Assembly (NCBI GenBank): GCA_013176395.1 | Contig: JABMLP010000013.1 | Span: 558,001 to 622,000, forward strand | Source of the DNA: Venturia oleaginea | Taxonomy: Eukaryota; Ascomycota; Dothideomycetes; Venturiales; Venturiaceae | Length of the DNA stretch: 64,000 bases | Reading direction: 5' to 3' | Shown: positions 42,432-53,601 of the stretch, piece by piece | How positions within the stretch are numbered: the first letter of the stretch is position 1 | Layout: each line of letters begins with the position of its first letter | Program-made: the position numbers and the translations under genes | Notes under the pieces: model-generated | Databases searched by the model: none | What the model saw: only the letters and a program-made list of their open reading frames with translations | Told to the model about the DNA's origin: nothing

Positions 42432-44863
42432 ATGATTGTCATGCGGGTGCCATGCTCGTCGGCGAATATTGGCCCAGGATTCGACGTGGTGAGTACAACT
42501 GTCAATCGTGACTTCCTGCACGATTTTTTGCCTCTTTCATGAGATCCTTCGCGGGTGAAAGCCCTGTTCAACTCACTCGCAACATGGCACCGAATCCCTC
42601 ACTTAGTGGCGCGCTCTGCTAGGTTCGCTTTTGGTTGTGCACTATGCCCAGATGTGGTCTAACAATGCTCCCAATAGATCGGCCTCGCGCTCTCCGTCTA
42701 CCTCGAGCTCAACCTTACCATCGACGCCTCCAAAACCGATGCAAAACTCCCAACAATCACCTACGAAGGCGTCGGAGAAGGAGACGTCAGCCTTGACCCC
42801 GAAGTGAACCTTATTACACGAACTGCCCTCTACGTCCTAAAATGTCACGATCAACCCTCATTTCCTCCGGGCACACATATTCACATCAGGAACCCCATAC
42901 CGCTCGGGCGAGGTCTCGGTTCTTCGGGCGCTGCCGTCGTGGGAGGAGTTGCCCTTGGAAATGAAGTCGGAAAGTTGGCGCTCTCCAAGGCACGGATGTT
43001 AGTCAGTCACTCTACGGACACTGGAGCAGCGATGAGAAATGGAACAGCTGACCTTTTTGTACCTAGGATTACTGTCTCATGATTGAGCGCCATCCAGACA
43101 AGTATATGCCATCCTAAAAATCAAGAGATCTGAGCTCACAGAATGACAGTGTCGCAGCAGCTCTATATGGTGGTCTCGTGGCCGCATATTTGAACGAACT
43201 CGACCCGAAAGATACCGAACGTATCGAGATACCTCTCAGCGAAGTCCTGCCTGCGCCAGCTGGAGGCGTCGACACCGGTCTTAAGCCTCCAGAGCCTCCG
43301 TATAACATCGGACACTACAAGAAATTCAAGTGGGCACCCGAGATCAAGTGTATAGCTATAATACCGGAATTCGAAGTAGCGACAGCTGAGGCGCGACAGG
43401 TGCTGCCCACAATGTACTCAAGGAAAGACGTGATTTTCAACTTGCAGAGAATGGCATTACTGGCAACGAGTTTGGGTGAGAGCCCACCGGATCCTGGCAT
43501 GATTTATGAAGGCATGCAAGATAAAATGCATCAGCCTTACCGCAAAGGCTTGATTCCTGGCCTCACTGAGATTCTGCAATCCGTCACACCGAAATCGCAC
43601 GATGGCGTTCTGGGAATATGTCTATCAGGAGCAGGTCCTACCATTTTGGCACTGGCTACACACAACTTCGAGGAGATTGCTCAGCATTTGATTTCACAGT
43701 TTGAGAAGGAGGGAATCAAGTCCGACTGGAAACTTCTTGAGCCAGCTAACGACGGGCTGACAGTGACGGATGATTCCAAGCTGGCAACCACCAGTGACGG
43801 CCTACCAATGACGTATGCTGCAGCTGGCGTCTCGATAGATGCTGGAAACGCTCTCGTCAAACGAATCAAGGCATCAGCAGCGTCCACCAAACGACCGGGC
43901 ACAGATGCTGTCATCGGTGGATTTGGGGGCGCATTGGACCTGCAGGCTGCAGGATATAAGGATTCCCCGATAATAATTCAAGCTATCGACGGCATTGGAA
44001 CAAAGTTGAAGATTGCTTTTGAGATCGGGAAATACGACACAGTGGGTATTGATTTGGTGGCCATGAACGTGAACGATCTAGTAGTTCAGGGCGCAGAACC
44101 TCTCACATTCCTAGATTACTACGCTTGCGATTCCTTGGACGTTGAGCAAGCTGCGACCTTCGTCGGGGGGGTGGCTGCGGGCTGCAAAGAGTCTCGATGC
44201 GCACTCATTGGAGGCGAGACGGCAGAAATGAGCGGCATGTATATTCCAGGCGAGTTCGATGCCGCAGGTTGTGCAACAGGAGCGATCAAACATGGCCAGA
44301 CCATCTTGCCAGATACAAAGAATATGAAGGAGGGCGATATTGTTCTCGGTCTTGCCAGCAACGGGCCCCACTCTAATGGTTTCTCACTCATACGCAGAGT
44401 GCTTGAGCGTCACAACCTAAAGTTCACTGATGAAGCACCATGGGACATGAGTAAGAGTGTGGGAGAGAGCTTGCTAACACCGACACGTATCTACGTCAAA
44501 TCCTGCCTTGCTCTCTACAACAAGGGGCTCGTCAAGGGTATGGCTCACATCACTGGTGGCGGTGTTCTTGAGAACGTACCAAGGATGTTACCAGATCATC
44601 TCACGGCGAGGGTCGATGCCAATTGCTGGACTGTCCCCATGGTATTGAAATGGTTGAAGAAAGCGGGTAGGGTGGAGAACAGGGAGTTCTCTCGCGTGTG
44701 GAATACGGGTCTCGGTATGATTTTGGTTGTTGGTCAGGAGAATGCCAACGCTGCGAGGCAATGTCTTGAGGAGGAAGGTGAGGAAGTTTCTGTGCTGGGC
44801 AATTTGATTAAGAGGGGCGGCGATGAGGGATGTATCATCGAGAATATGCAGGTCTGGGATTGA
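42432..44863 (+). CDS. Homoserine kinase - AIR synthase fusion protein
   Basis: Four exons (42432-42488, 42678-43001, 43067-43101, 43150-44863) encode 709 residues in one frame. Residues 1 to about 345 are a complete GHMP homoserine kinase (threonine synthesis): MRVPCSSANIGPGFDVIGLA, the ATP loop PLGRGLGSSGAAV, HPDNVAAALYGG, and LSGAGPTILALA, closing at SDWKLLEPANDG where stand-alone kinases end. After a linker of about 12 residues, Met359 starts a complete AIR synthase (PurM; closes the imidazole ring in purine synthesis): YAAAGVSIDAGNALVKRI, MNVNDLVVQGAEPLTF, GGETAEMSGMY, ASNGPHSNGFSLIRRVL and HITGGGVLENVPRML. In most fungi AIR synthase is fused to GAR synthetase (ADE5,7), so this partner is unexpected. 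Splice phases all close. The third intron uses the acceptor ATGACAG, giving HPDNVAAAL. An internal ATG at codon 359 could also start AIR synthase alone. Confidence 0.93.
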
Positions 44864-47800
44864 GAGAGTAATGTGGTCCAGATAGAGGATTGGAATTTAC
44901 ACGAATGCATTCACATTGGTGTTATCTGCAGGCTAATGATTTTGAGACACTCACGCCCAAATTGCCTCTGTGAGCGGAATTTGTGTAATGCGTGACCTAA
45001 GGTCCGTGCTGAGTTTGATCTGGACGTGCTGTGGTGGGGAGAGAGAGGTAAAGAGACCTTTCGACGACATATCATCCAGCCATCGCAACAGTGTCTAGAA
45101 GCTCTACGGCACGCCCAGCCATCAAGTCAGCCATGAAAGCAACAATATGCTGGACGGCTAAGAGGACCGTGTCTTTTCTAGCTGCAACTCGGCCCTGATC
45201 CGGCATTGGGAAGTTGTTTCTGCGAAAAGCCAAACTCTGTAATATGGTTAACGGGCGAAAGGAAGATTACCTCAAAGCCTATTTGCATGGTCTGGGAAGC
45301 AACAAGGGCACAACATACGGTCACCAGGCGTGGCAGTGAAGGTGGGCTCGTAACGGGACCGATGCAAACCAATGCTCAACGACAAACAAGTGACCTTGAT
45401 ACGGATTGGCCAGCAAGCAAGAGATGGGCCGTTAATACGCCGAGTGCACCTGTGAGTTGCGCGGTCGTAGCATCTTGCCCGCGGGCTCACGCGGCCGCAA
45501 ACTTGAGGCGATCGTGGACATGGATCATAGCCCAGGCTATCGTTCTCAAGCTTCGTCGCTCACAATTTGAGGCTTTGCCCAGCTCCACCAATCACAGGCT
45601 CTTCGGAGCTTGCTACGAGATAGCACTGGCGGCAGTTGACATCGTTCCCAATTGAGAGCTTCTAAGACGCGCTCAGAATGGGCCGGCAAAGACCAATCAG
45701 AACTCTGGCGGAGGTGCGCCCTGAGCTTCAGATGAGAAAACTTCCCAAAGGAGGTACTCCGCATTCTCCAGGAAGGCGGACGCACAACGACCAATCAGGC
45801 GACGTTCGGAGACTCGTCCTCTGGAAGACCGCCTCATACGATTCGACGGAGAAATCGTGTTTATATTGGATGAAGCCCAAAATGCGCACGCCGAGGAAAA
45901 CAACGTCCACGAAATCCAAACACAACAGAATCACGGACCGAATCAAGTCGTTCGTGCTTGACCCTCTGTTTACCGATGCCGTGTTCGGCTCGTGGATCCG
46001 AATCGAGCTTGTGCACTCTCGTCCACAACTGATCCGGGACGAGAGATTATCGGCATCACGGAGACATACAAGAAAACAGCTCAGGCTAAAGAGGGAATAT
46101 GGACCTGGAGCACTGGTGTGAAACCCCATGAACGCGTTGGACATGGAAGGTTAGTTTGTTTCGGCTATTTTGGTCACTTTGATGGCCGTGCAGACATCAA
46201 GATTGTTTCATGGACGAGAAGTTCCAAGTTGCAGTTGTTGTGGCTTGAGGGTTGCTTGCAATTGGGGTATCCACATGTTCCGGTTGCATCGAAATAAAAA
46301 TGCTGCATTAATTTAGTTGCAATCTGACAGGCACATAGTTAGGATGCCGGCAGGAATTATTTACTTGACCAGATGTTCATTGGCTGCGTTGCTGGATGCG
46401 GTATCTAACGAAGCCGCAACATATGTAGCCGACAAACTCGGGTAACGGGTTATCGGTGTCGGTCTATGATGCACGAATGGCACCCGGAAGCTGTGGATCT
46501 CATTAATCTCAAAGATGATCAGCTGGACCCTGGCTTCCGGAAGGTATGGATAGTGATCACGGGAACTTCAGGGAGTGATGAGGCCTCAGCACAAATTGAG
46601 GGAGATGTTTCTGCCCACACCCTGTTGACAGGTTCTCCCGTGCTAAGCGAGTCAAACGTTGTTTTGAGACTATGGAGATGAGTACGACGAAACTCCCCAC
46701 AAATTCTTGTAAAGGCACCACTCCTTACTGCCTTGAGGTACAAAGAAACAAAAGCATCATTTCGCCTTGCCATGTCAATTCAGAATCATGCATCACTACA
46801 AGGTAGAATAACATTGCCTGGACATTACTACGAGATCTTGGCAACCATGCAGCCTGAGCGAACATGATTACAGGTCGATTCTCCCACTGGTCCCAAAAGA
46901 ATCGCCCAAGAGTACGAGGAGTTGTCTAGAGTGATATTTGCATCTGTAAATTGCAGATAGCGACAATCTGCGCCCATGATGTCGCGAGGATAGCCTCATA
47001 GCAGAGGAAACATGAAGTTGTCCATTTGCAGCTCAACCGACTCCATGTCATACTACAGTAGTGTGGGTGGCCCTGTCCCTGCACTGATCATCCATCTCGG
47101 CGACCTTACGCAACGTTTCGGCACAGACTCATGGAACATACCGCCCAAGCCTTGAGCATGGTGGAGCTTTCGAATTTGATATGACGGTGATGCCCTGCAG
47201 GATGTCGGTGCGCGAGCTATGGTGATGGGAACTTTCCTGCCATCCTGGCCGATCATCACGATAAAATTGAAATCGAGCATTAAAGATAGCCTGGAGAAGG
47301 GCGGTGTCGAAACAGCAGCATAGACAGCAGCATAGACAGGGATCTCAAGCAACGACACCAATTTCTGACATTACAAGGTACATTTCAACAGCTCGAGCCC
47401 GTCTTCGCACCCATAATGTTGTCTTCCTTCTGGCAGCCCGTACACAATGCTCGAGCGTGCCGCAGAGTCTGGGGTTGTAATTGGTGGCCTGGGTGGTGGA
47501 ATTTACTGCATATCATCGCAGGTGGAAAATAAACGTCAGGAACAGGGATCAAAGAAGCTTCTATGCAGCTTCGATTGCATGCTAATCTTCAACGTCCAAC
47601 GGTTCAAGAAGTTCCCGCGTCGTTCGTCGGCATTCGCCCTAGCATGGCAACATTTGTTCGCTGAAGATAGCTCAACATGAGCTAATGAGAATCGCAGTGG
47701 ATTCTGGTGTCGTATGGGCATGTCGAGACGGCATCAGGAACGTCTTCACACGATCCAATATGGTCCCTGAGCGAGTTGCACAAGGGTTCCTGCTGCCAAC

Positions 47801-48607
47801 TGGACATAGGCAGCATTACGACTGTTAACGTCGAGGGGATAATTGGCAGCGTGGGGATACGGATACGGTTAGAAACAGGAACTGGCTACCTCATGGTAGA
47901 TATGGCAATTGAGTGCGGAGGTGGACGAGAAGCGAGAGGCTCTTGTCGTATGGCTGAGTCATGCATCCCAGGCGTGAGGTGGTCTGCGCAGACACGGTAT
48001 GGGAGGTCCAATTATACGGGAGACCGAAAAGAGGATACCGGGCAATATTGGGAGCGGATAGCTGCAACAGATAGCCGACGGTCAACGCTACCGGACGTGG
48101 TCCAGGTGATTCGCGGACTCGGGGACCCTGGCCGGCCACAGCTCAACGCTAGAGTGACCCCGTTTCGAGTGATGAGGCCGTGGGGAGAGCTGGATCCGAT
48201 AGTCAGGATCGAGTTTTGAATTTGCGAGCTTATTGCACAGGAGCGTGGTTCTACGAGGGCTGGCGTCGATCGATCCCAACACGTAGTGCTAGGGAGCATT
48301 ACATATAAGGCGCCTACTTTGACGCTTTCATCGAAGCAGACGTCTTCCAGATATCCATTTCACGAGAGCCATAGCCATACTCTGACACAATACAGCAACC
48401 GAACTCGTGTGGAGACTGTTCAGCTCCTCCCACCGAATCGCTCACCCGTCTCGGTGTAGAATCGGGCCCAAGGCCGCTGACGCAAACCAACCAACCGTCG
48501 ATAACACGCCTGACTTTGCTTTGGGACCTATCTTCTGCCCGCTTTAAGTCAGTCAAACCCACAAAATCCCTCGAGAATGCCGCTTATCTGTCGCACAGCG
48601 TGCAACA
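44864..48607. other. Gene-poor 3.7-kb region
   Basis: No confident gene. Longer open frames (45206-45655, 45678-46121, 47707-48219) lack ATG context or conserved motifs. One scrap at 46466-46540 reads exon-like (MHEWHPEAVDLINLKDDQ), ending at a GTATGG that could be a donor, but no partner exon was found. It may contain relics of lost genes. Confidence 0.4.
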
Positions 48608-50909
48608 ATGAAGAGAACTCACGGAGAGATGCGCGCCCATTCGCAGGAGAGTGAAGCGAACAATGCCAACGACAGCTCAAAGTCGAGCAGCAGTGGTATC
48701 AAATCCCATCAGCCCAAGATATCCAGGAAAATCCGCGCCTGTAAGTGTGACCGAAAGGGTGTCCACGTGTCCAGAGAAAGCCATGCCATTTATCAAACCT
48801 GCATGGTTTTGTCACGCCTATCATCAATTTCTTACCCACTTTCCCATGTGCATCTTTCCCTCTCCGCGCACAACTCTCCCTATTCGCCTTCATCAAGATC
48901 CAGCCTAACGGTTTTCCAGGTCAAGAGTGCCAGAGCCGCAAGATCAAGTGCGGCATCGAGCCCGGCGACTCCGTCTGCGTTCGCTGCCGTCGGCTCAATC
49001 TCCATTGCGTAGTAAATAAGAGTCTCCAGACTCTGCTCGAAGATGAGAGCGAGTGGAAGACGTCCATCGAGAACAAGACGAACCAACTCCAGTCGGCCGT
49101 GGCCGAGATTCTCCGAAACATGAACATGCCGCACATGGACAATCTTACACCCAAATCTCTAGCCGGGCACGGCAGTCCTGCCGCCTCATCGACTGAACCA
49201 CAGTTGTCTCACTCACATCCACACTCTCGCATCGCATCGCCTAGAATTCGGCAGATGCCTCGAGCAATGTCCATGGCGCGAGAGAGCTCTCCAGAACATT
49301 TACTCGTGGATGAGCCCGAGGGTGACTCGATTGCCGCACCTATGGCCAGTCTATTTCAAGTAACAAAGCTCAAGAATCTTAAGAGTAATTTGAAGACCAC
49401 CACTGCGATGGAAGCACAAAAGGCAATTCGAAACGACTTCATTTCACAGGGTAAAGTAAGCCTACAAGACGCAGAGGAGCTTTTCCTGCAATTCACCACC
49501 TCTCTGAATCAGTATCTCTGGGGGGGGCATTGCTTTGGTGCACGACAACCTTACTTCAGTTCGAGAGTCATCATCCCTGCTTTCATCTGCCATTCTTGCC
49601 GTGACCGCATTACATGTGCCTGGAAAGGAGCATGTTTTCGACGGTGCTTACATAGAGTTTCTCGCGCTTGTGAGCGAGTCGATGTTTGATCACACCCACA
49701 ACCTAGATGACGTGCGCGCCTTTGCCATTGGGGCCTTCTGGCTCTCTGATGTTAGCTGTAAGTTATCTTTTCAAGCGAGTTTGGCCACCCTTACTTATAA
49801 TATCCAGGGAAGCTTTCTGGACATGCAGTTCGAATCGCCACCGAACTCAACCTCCACCAGAGCTTTTCAAAGGCTGTTCGAGGCCAGGTCGAGCACATAG
49901 AGCGTGCTCGCCTGTGGTATCTTCTTTATGTCTGCGATCACCATTTCTCGATCGCGTACGGGAGGCCTCCTGTGATTCAGGAGGATCTAGGTATCTCATG
50001 TCATGAGAACTTTCTTCAGGTACCAGGCATCACCCAATCCGATTGGCGGCTGCAAAGTCAAGTCGCTGTTTTCCGCATTATGAGTCGCATGTATCTTCAC
50101 TTTGGGCCTGACGGCGATAAGGCTCTCAGTGAAGCGGATTTCAACGCAGCGAGAGCCTTCAACAATGATCTGGATACATGGAGAACCAAATGGGAGCCTC
50201 GACTTGGTATTTCCACCCTCCTCTATATAGTTAGTTCACTTCAAGACTAACATCTGCTTTCTTAGCCCCAAACAAATATGTCGCATCATATCCCTCCAGA
50301 GGAGTTATTCTGCACTGGCATTTTGCCAAACTACAGCTAAACTCACTAGCCCTGCGAGGGCTATCTCCGCGACAAGCACACCTCATTTCTGACCAACGCC
50401 GCAACTTTGCCAACATTGCCGTCGCCAATGCCATCGGCTTGCTCAACTTCATTGTTGAGGATCCATCCATCCGCAACTCGATAGTAGGTGTGCCGCTGTA
50501 CCTTCACACCATGATCACCTATGCCTCGGCTTTCCTACTCAAGGTCCATTTGAGGTGGCGGACGGCCCGACTGAACCTGGATCTGCCTACGTTTGTCACG
50601 GTCATCGAGCGAATGGCACAAACTCTCGGATCGGTGAATGGTAGCGAGCGCCATCTCTCCTTCCATATCGCCAAGGGTCTGACCGGTATGATCGCCAAGG
50701 TCCAACGCATAGAACGAACAGCCGTGGAGCATCAAGCAGGCATCAACGACATCAATAGCAGTGCTTTATTTGACGCAGCAAATCAAGAAGAATGGTCCGC
50801 AGTGGACAATGGAAGTGATGTCATGTTTGGAGACATGGGCGTGTACGGCATGGATCAGGAGTACTTCCCCCCCGTCTTTTTCGATATGGGTCAGCAGATG
50901 CCGGTATGA
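48608..50909 (+). CDS. Zn2Cys6 transcription factor with apparent frameshift in a G8 run
   Basis: Nuclear fungal regulator. Exons 48608-48740, 48920-49757, 49808-50206 and 50266-50909; introns of 179, 50 and 59 bp with GTAAGT/GTAAGT/GTATTT donors. The zinc cluster spans the first splice: CQECQSRKIKC then GIEPGDSVCVRCRRLNLHC (spacing C-2-C-6-C-8-C-2-C-6-C). A coiled region and Ser/Pro linker follow, then the fungal-TF middle domain with LYVCDHHFSIAYGRPP. At 49520-49527 a run of eight G breaks the frame: the upstream frame reads LWGGHCFG, the conserved continuation is IALVHDNL in the next frame. With seven G the whole gene would be 670 residues, and all other joints close. So either one G is an assembly error or the gene is recently inactivated. 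Target genes unknown. Confidence 0.8.
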
Positions 50910-52690
50910 GCCGGAGCAGTCGGTACTCGGTGGAAAATTGGTTTTCAATTTTCGACACGCGATTGCTGCACTAGCGTCGTACCCTTGCCCGAACGACTCT
51001 GTGCGAACTTCGGTGGAGACTAATCTGCGGAGACACGTCCACTCGACTTCTGATTGGTTCGTTGCACTCAATCTGGAAGCAATCTCAAGCAACTGAAAAT
51101 CAGGGCGCCGCACACTTGACGCTACACGCAGCCTATCGGTCCGAACGATCCCGCCTCCGGCCGCCCAGCACATCCACAAGGACCGGCTTAGCAAACAATT
51201 TGTTCCTCTGCCCGGTCATGCACTCCACACATCCTCCAAACATGTTCATGTTGCTTTCGAAGTGGCCGCGAATCCACTATTGATGCCACGGCTCTTCCCG
51301 CCTGGCCTGGTGTTTCTGACCATGACTCGATGGCTGGCCGCACTGATCCGACAGCATCGCATCGCATCGACCATCAATGTGCGCTGTTCCGTCCAACCTC
51401 AAAGCTGGCCGAGGCGAGGGAAAGAGGCTGAGTTAGCCAGAAGGGTTCTATGGAGGTAGTACTGCTAGGGCATATTGTATTCAGATAATCAGCACTTGAA
51501 GTGTCGATATGTTGCCGACGATTGAAGTATATGGAGTAATGCATAATACTTTCAATGTCAATAGAACATTTTACTTTTTCGCTTTTCATCGCCTTAGTCT
51601 CAGAAGCAACGTTTCTTCTCCTGCCCTCTCATTGTTTGTCCCTTCCAGCAGCATGTCCCAGTACACCCCTTTGACTTTGGGTGAGGCAATGGTTTGGTCC
51701 GTGGATCCTGCACTTATCGATAGGCTGACAAGGCCTCACTTCCGCTTCCACATCCCCCACAGCTCCTTCACTTTGCTTGAAACCACCAGCCACTAGCGCG
51801 CGGACTGACCGAAGATTGGATCCCACGATGCATGACGTGTACACGATCGAGCCGTTCTCGAACACACGTACTGATATCGGCAAGCGGTGCCACGCACGAA
51901 CAATCGTACGGAGTAGCGCTCAGCTATCTACATTCTATAGCTTGATACGGCAAGCCGGCCGTTGAAAGGAGTGCATTACTTCAGTCCTTTTGGCAGCGCT
52001 ACAGTATGCATACCTACCTGTGTTCCTTTTGCGCCCTTTGCGCCTTGCCCGTAGCCAGCCTTGGGCTCCTCCCGCTCTTGGATTCAGCCAATAGAAACAC
52101 CTCCTTACCACCCGTCTCGTGGTCCCTGTCCACGATCCTGTCCCCTGCCCATAGAGTCATAGGGCTGTCCGCCTTCACTTTCCATATACGCTTTTGGAAT
52201 CCCTGCAGCATTATCAATTTCTGTCGCAGCTGCCGTGCGCATGAACAATTGGACATGATGGATACGAGCAGATTCTGTCGTAAGGCTGCATATTTTCTAC
52301 CGACAGAGCGAACACTAGTCACTTACAGCGGTTCTTTCCAGGCATTTTCAGGAATAGGAGAAACATTACTCGTGAACTTTAGCGTTACTAGCGTATCTAT
52401 AGCTAGTAGAAGACATCTCGATGCATCCAGGCTCCCTGGCAGACGGTCAGGGCTTTGGAGGCTAGTTAGGAGATACTTACGCTTGGAGTCTAATTGGTGC
52501 GCCTGATTTCTCGCCCGAATTCCGTGCCAACCATAGACCACGTACTATTACTGTGTACTTCCAAGCATTCGTCTTCACGCTTTCTTTTTCTTTTCTTTTT
52601 TCCATGCGCACGAAAATATCCGACCCCACCCCCCGCCTGCAACGTCGTCTCCCCATGGAGTTCATGGCTGGGATGTTTGTTTCATCCGTT
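50910..52690. other. Gene-poor spacer
   Basis: About 1.8 kb after the Zn2Cys6 gene. Only short frames without support; nothing recognised. Confidence 0.5.
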
Positions 52691-52732
52691 TATTAATGGA
52701 TCCCTTCTCCAGAAATCAGCTTGTTATGACAT

Positions 52733-53211
52733 CCAATTTTCCGGGATTCACTTGTTGCTTTTCGGCCTCTTCTTGCGTGGCCACGGAGCCTCTCCGACAG
52801 GCTTGAGTGTTCAAACAGATGGGCTGACACGGCGATTCATGAATTGTGATGGTCGTTTTTACAAAGATGATACCCTCCGTGATTCTGAGGCGATATATTG
52901 CAACTGCAGAAGCTGCCCGGGGTCTGCTCGAATTGTGGGTGTAGGATCCTCGGTATCCGCCCTCACAAAACTCGGACGAGATGTCAATTCCTCCGGTGGA
53001 TACTGCCAAACACGGGTGATCAATCACCTGCAGATCAATGCATACCTACCTTGGTACGGTAAGACTTTTTTTTTGATCATGGTAGTAAAGACACACCGAC
53101 ATCTCGCCCGCAAAAAACCCCTACACCCTTATGGTGGTCTGTTGCCATGATGCCTTCTCCTGAGGCAAGTCGGTATTCTGTGTACTAACAATGATGCTTA
53201 CCTCAGATTGA
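52733..53211 (+). other. Possible cysteine-rich secreted-protein gene or relic
   Basis: A continuous frame reads a signal-peptide-like stretch (GIHLLLFGLFLRGHGAS, about 52742-52792) followed by a cysteine-containing segment (FMNCDGRFYKDDTLRDSEA, then YCNCRSCPG). At 53059 a GTAAGA donor is followed by a textbook branch site TACTAAC (53182-53188) and acceptor CTCAG (53206); splicing gives Asp-stop directly after LPWY. No ATG is in this frame: the nearest (52726) is one base out of phase. It could be a gene with a missed exon, or a relic that has lost its start. Family unknown. Confidence 0.3.
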
Positions 53212-53601
53212 GAATGTGTGAGTTGAGCAGAAGGAGGCAGGCACGTTGTTGCGTAGTTGCGTAAGAAGGGTTCTGCGTCATCGCAGCTTCCTCTTCGATG
53301 TTCCGAAGGTGTCAGCTGTTGATGATCGGTGGAAGGTGCGCCCTGAAGCAACTGCCACTCTTGCACTACAGAGTGATGCAGCTCCGCCGAGCCCGAGTAC
53401 CATTCTCAAAAGGCGCCGTTTTGGGAGACAAGGTATTAGTGATTTCATGAGAAGATAATGCGTGACAACATACTACACAACTACAATCTAAGCGCTAATC
53501 ACACTGGAGTAGTCGGATACAATCTCAATCTCATCTCCAGCTCATCATACTAGAACATTCCCAACGGTCTCACTCTCATAAAGTCGTACAGCTTCACCTC
53601 C
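53212..53601. other. Spacer, 3' flank of SEC12
   Basis: About 390 bp; no gene recognised. Confidence 0.5.

Noticed and set aside
45678..46121. 147-codon basic open frame
   Set aside because: Composition is Arg/Lys-biased and overlaps an equally long open frame on the other strand; no motif.
47707..48219. 170-codon plus-strand open frame
   Set aside because: Begins with GTG, no recognised motif, no splice structure; likely chance.
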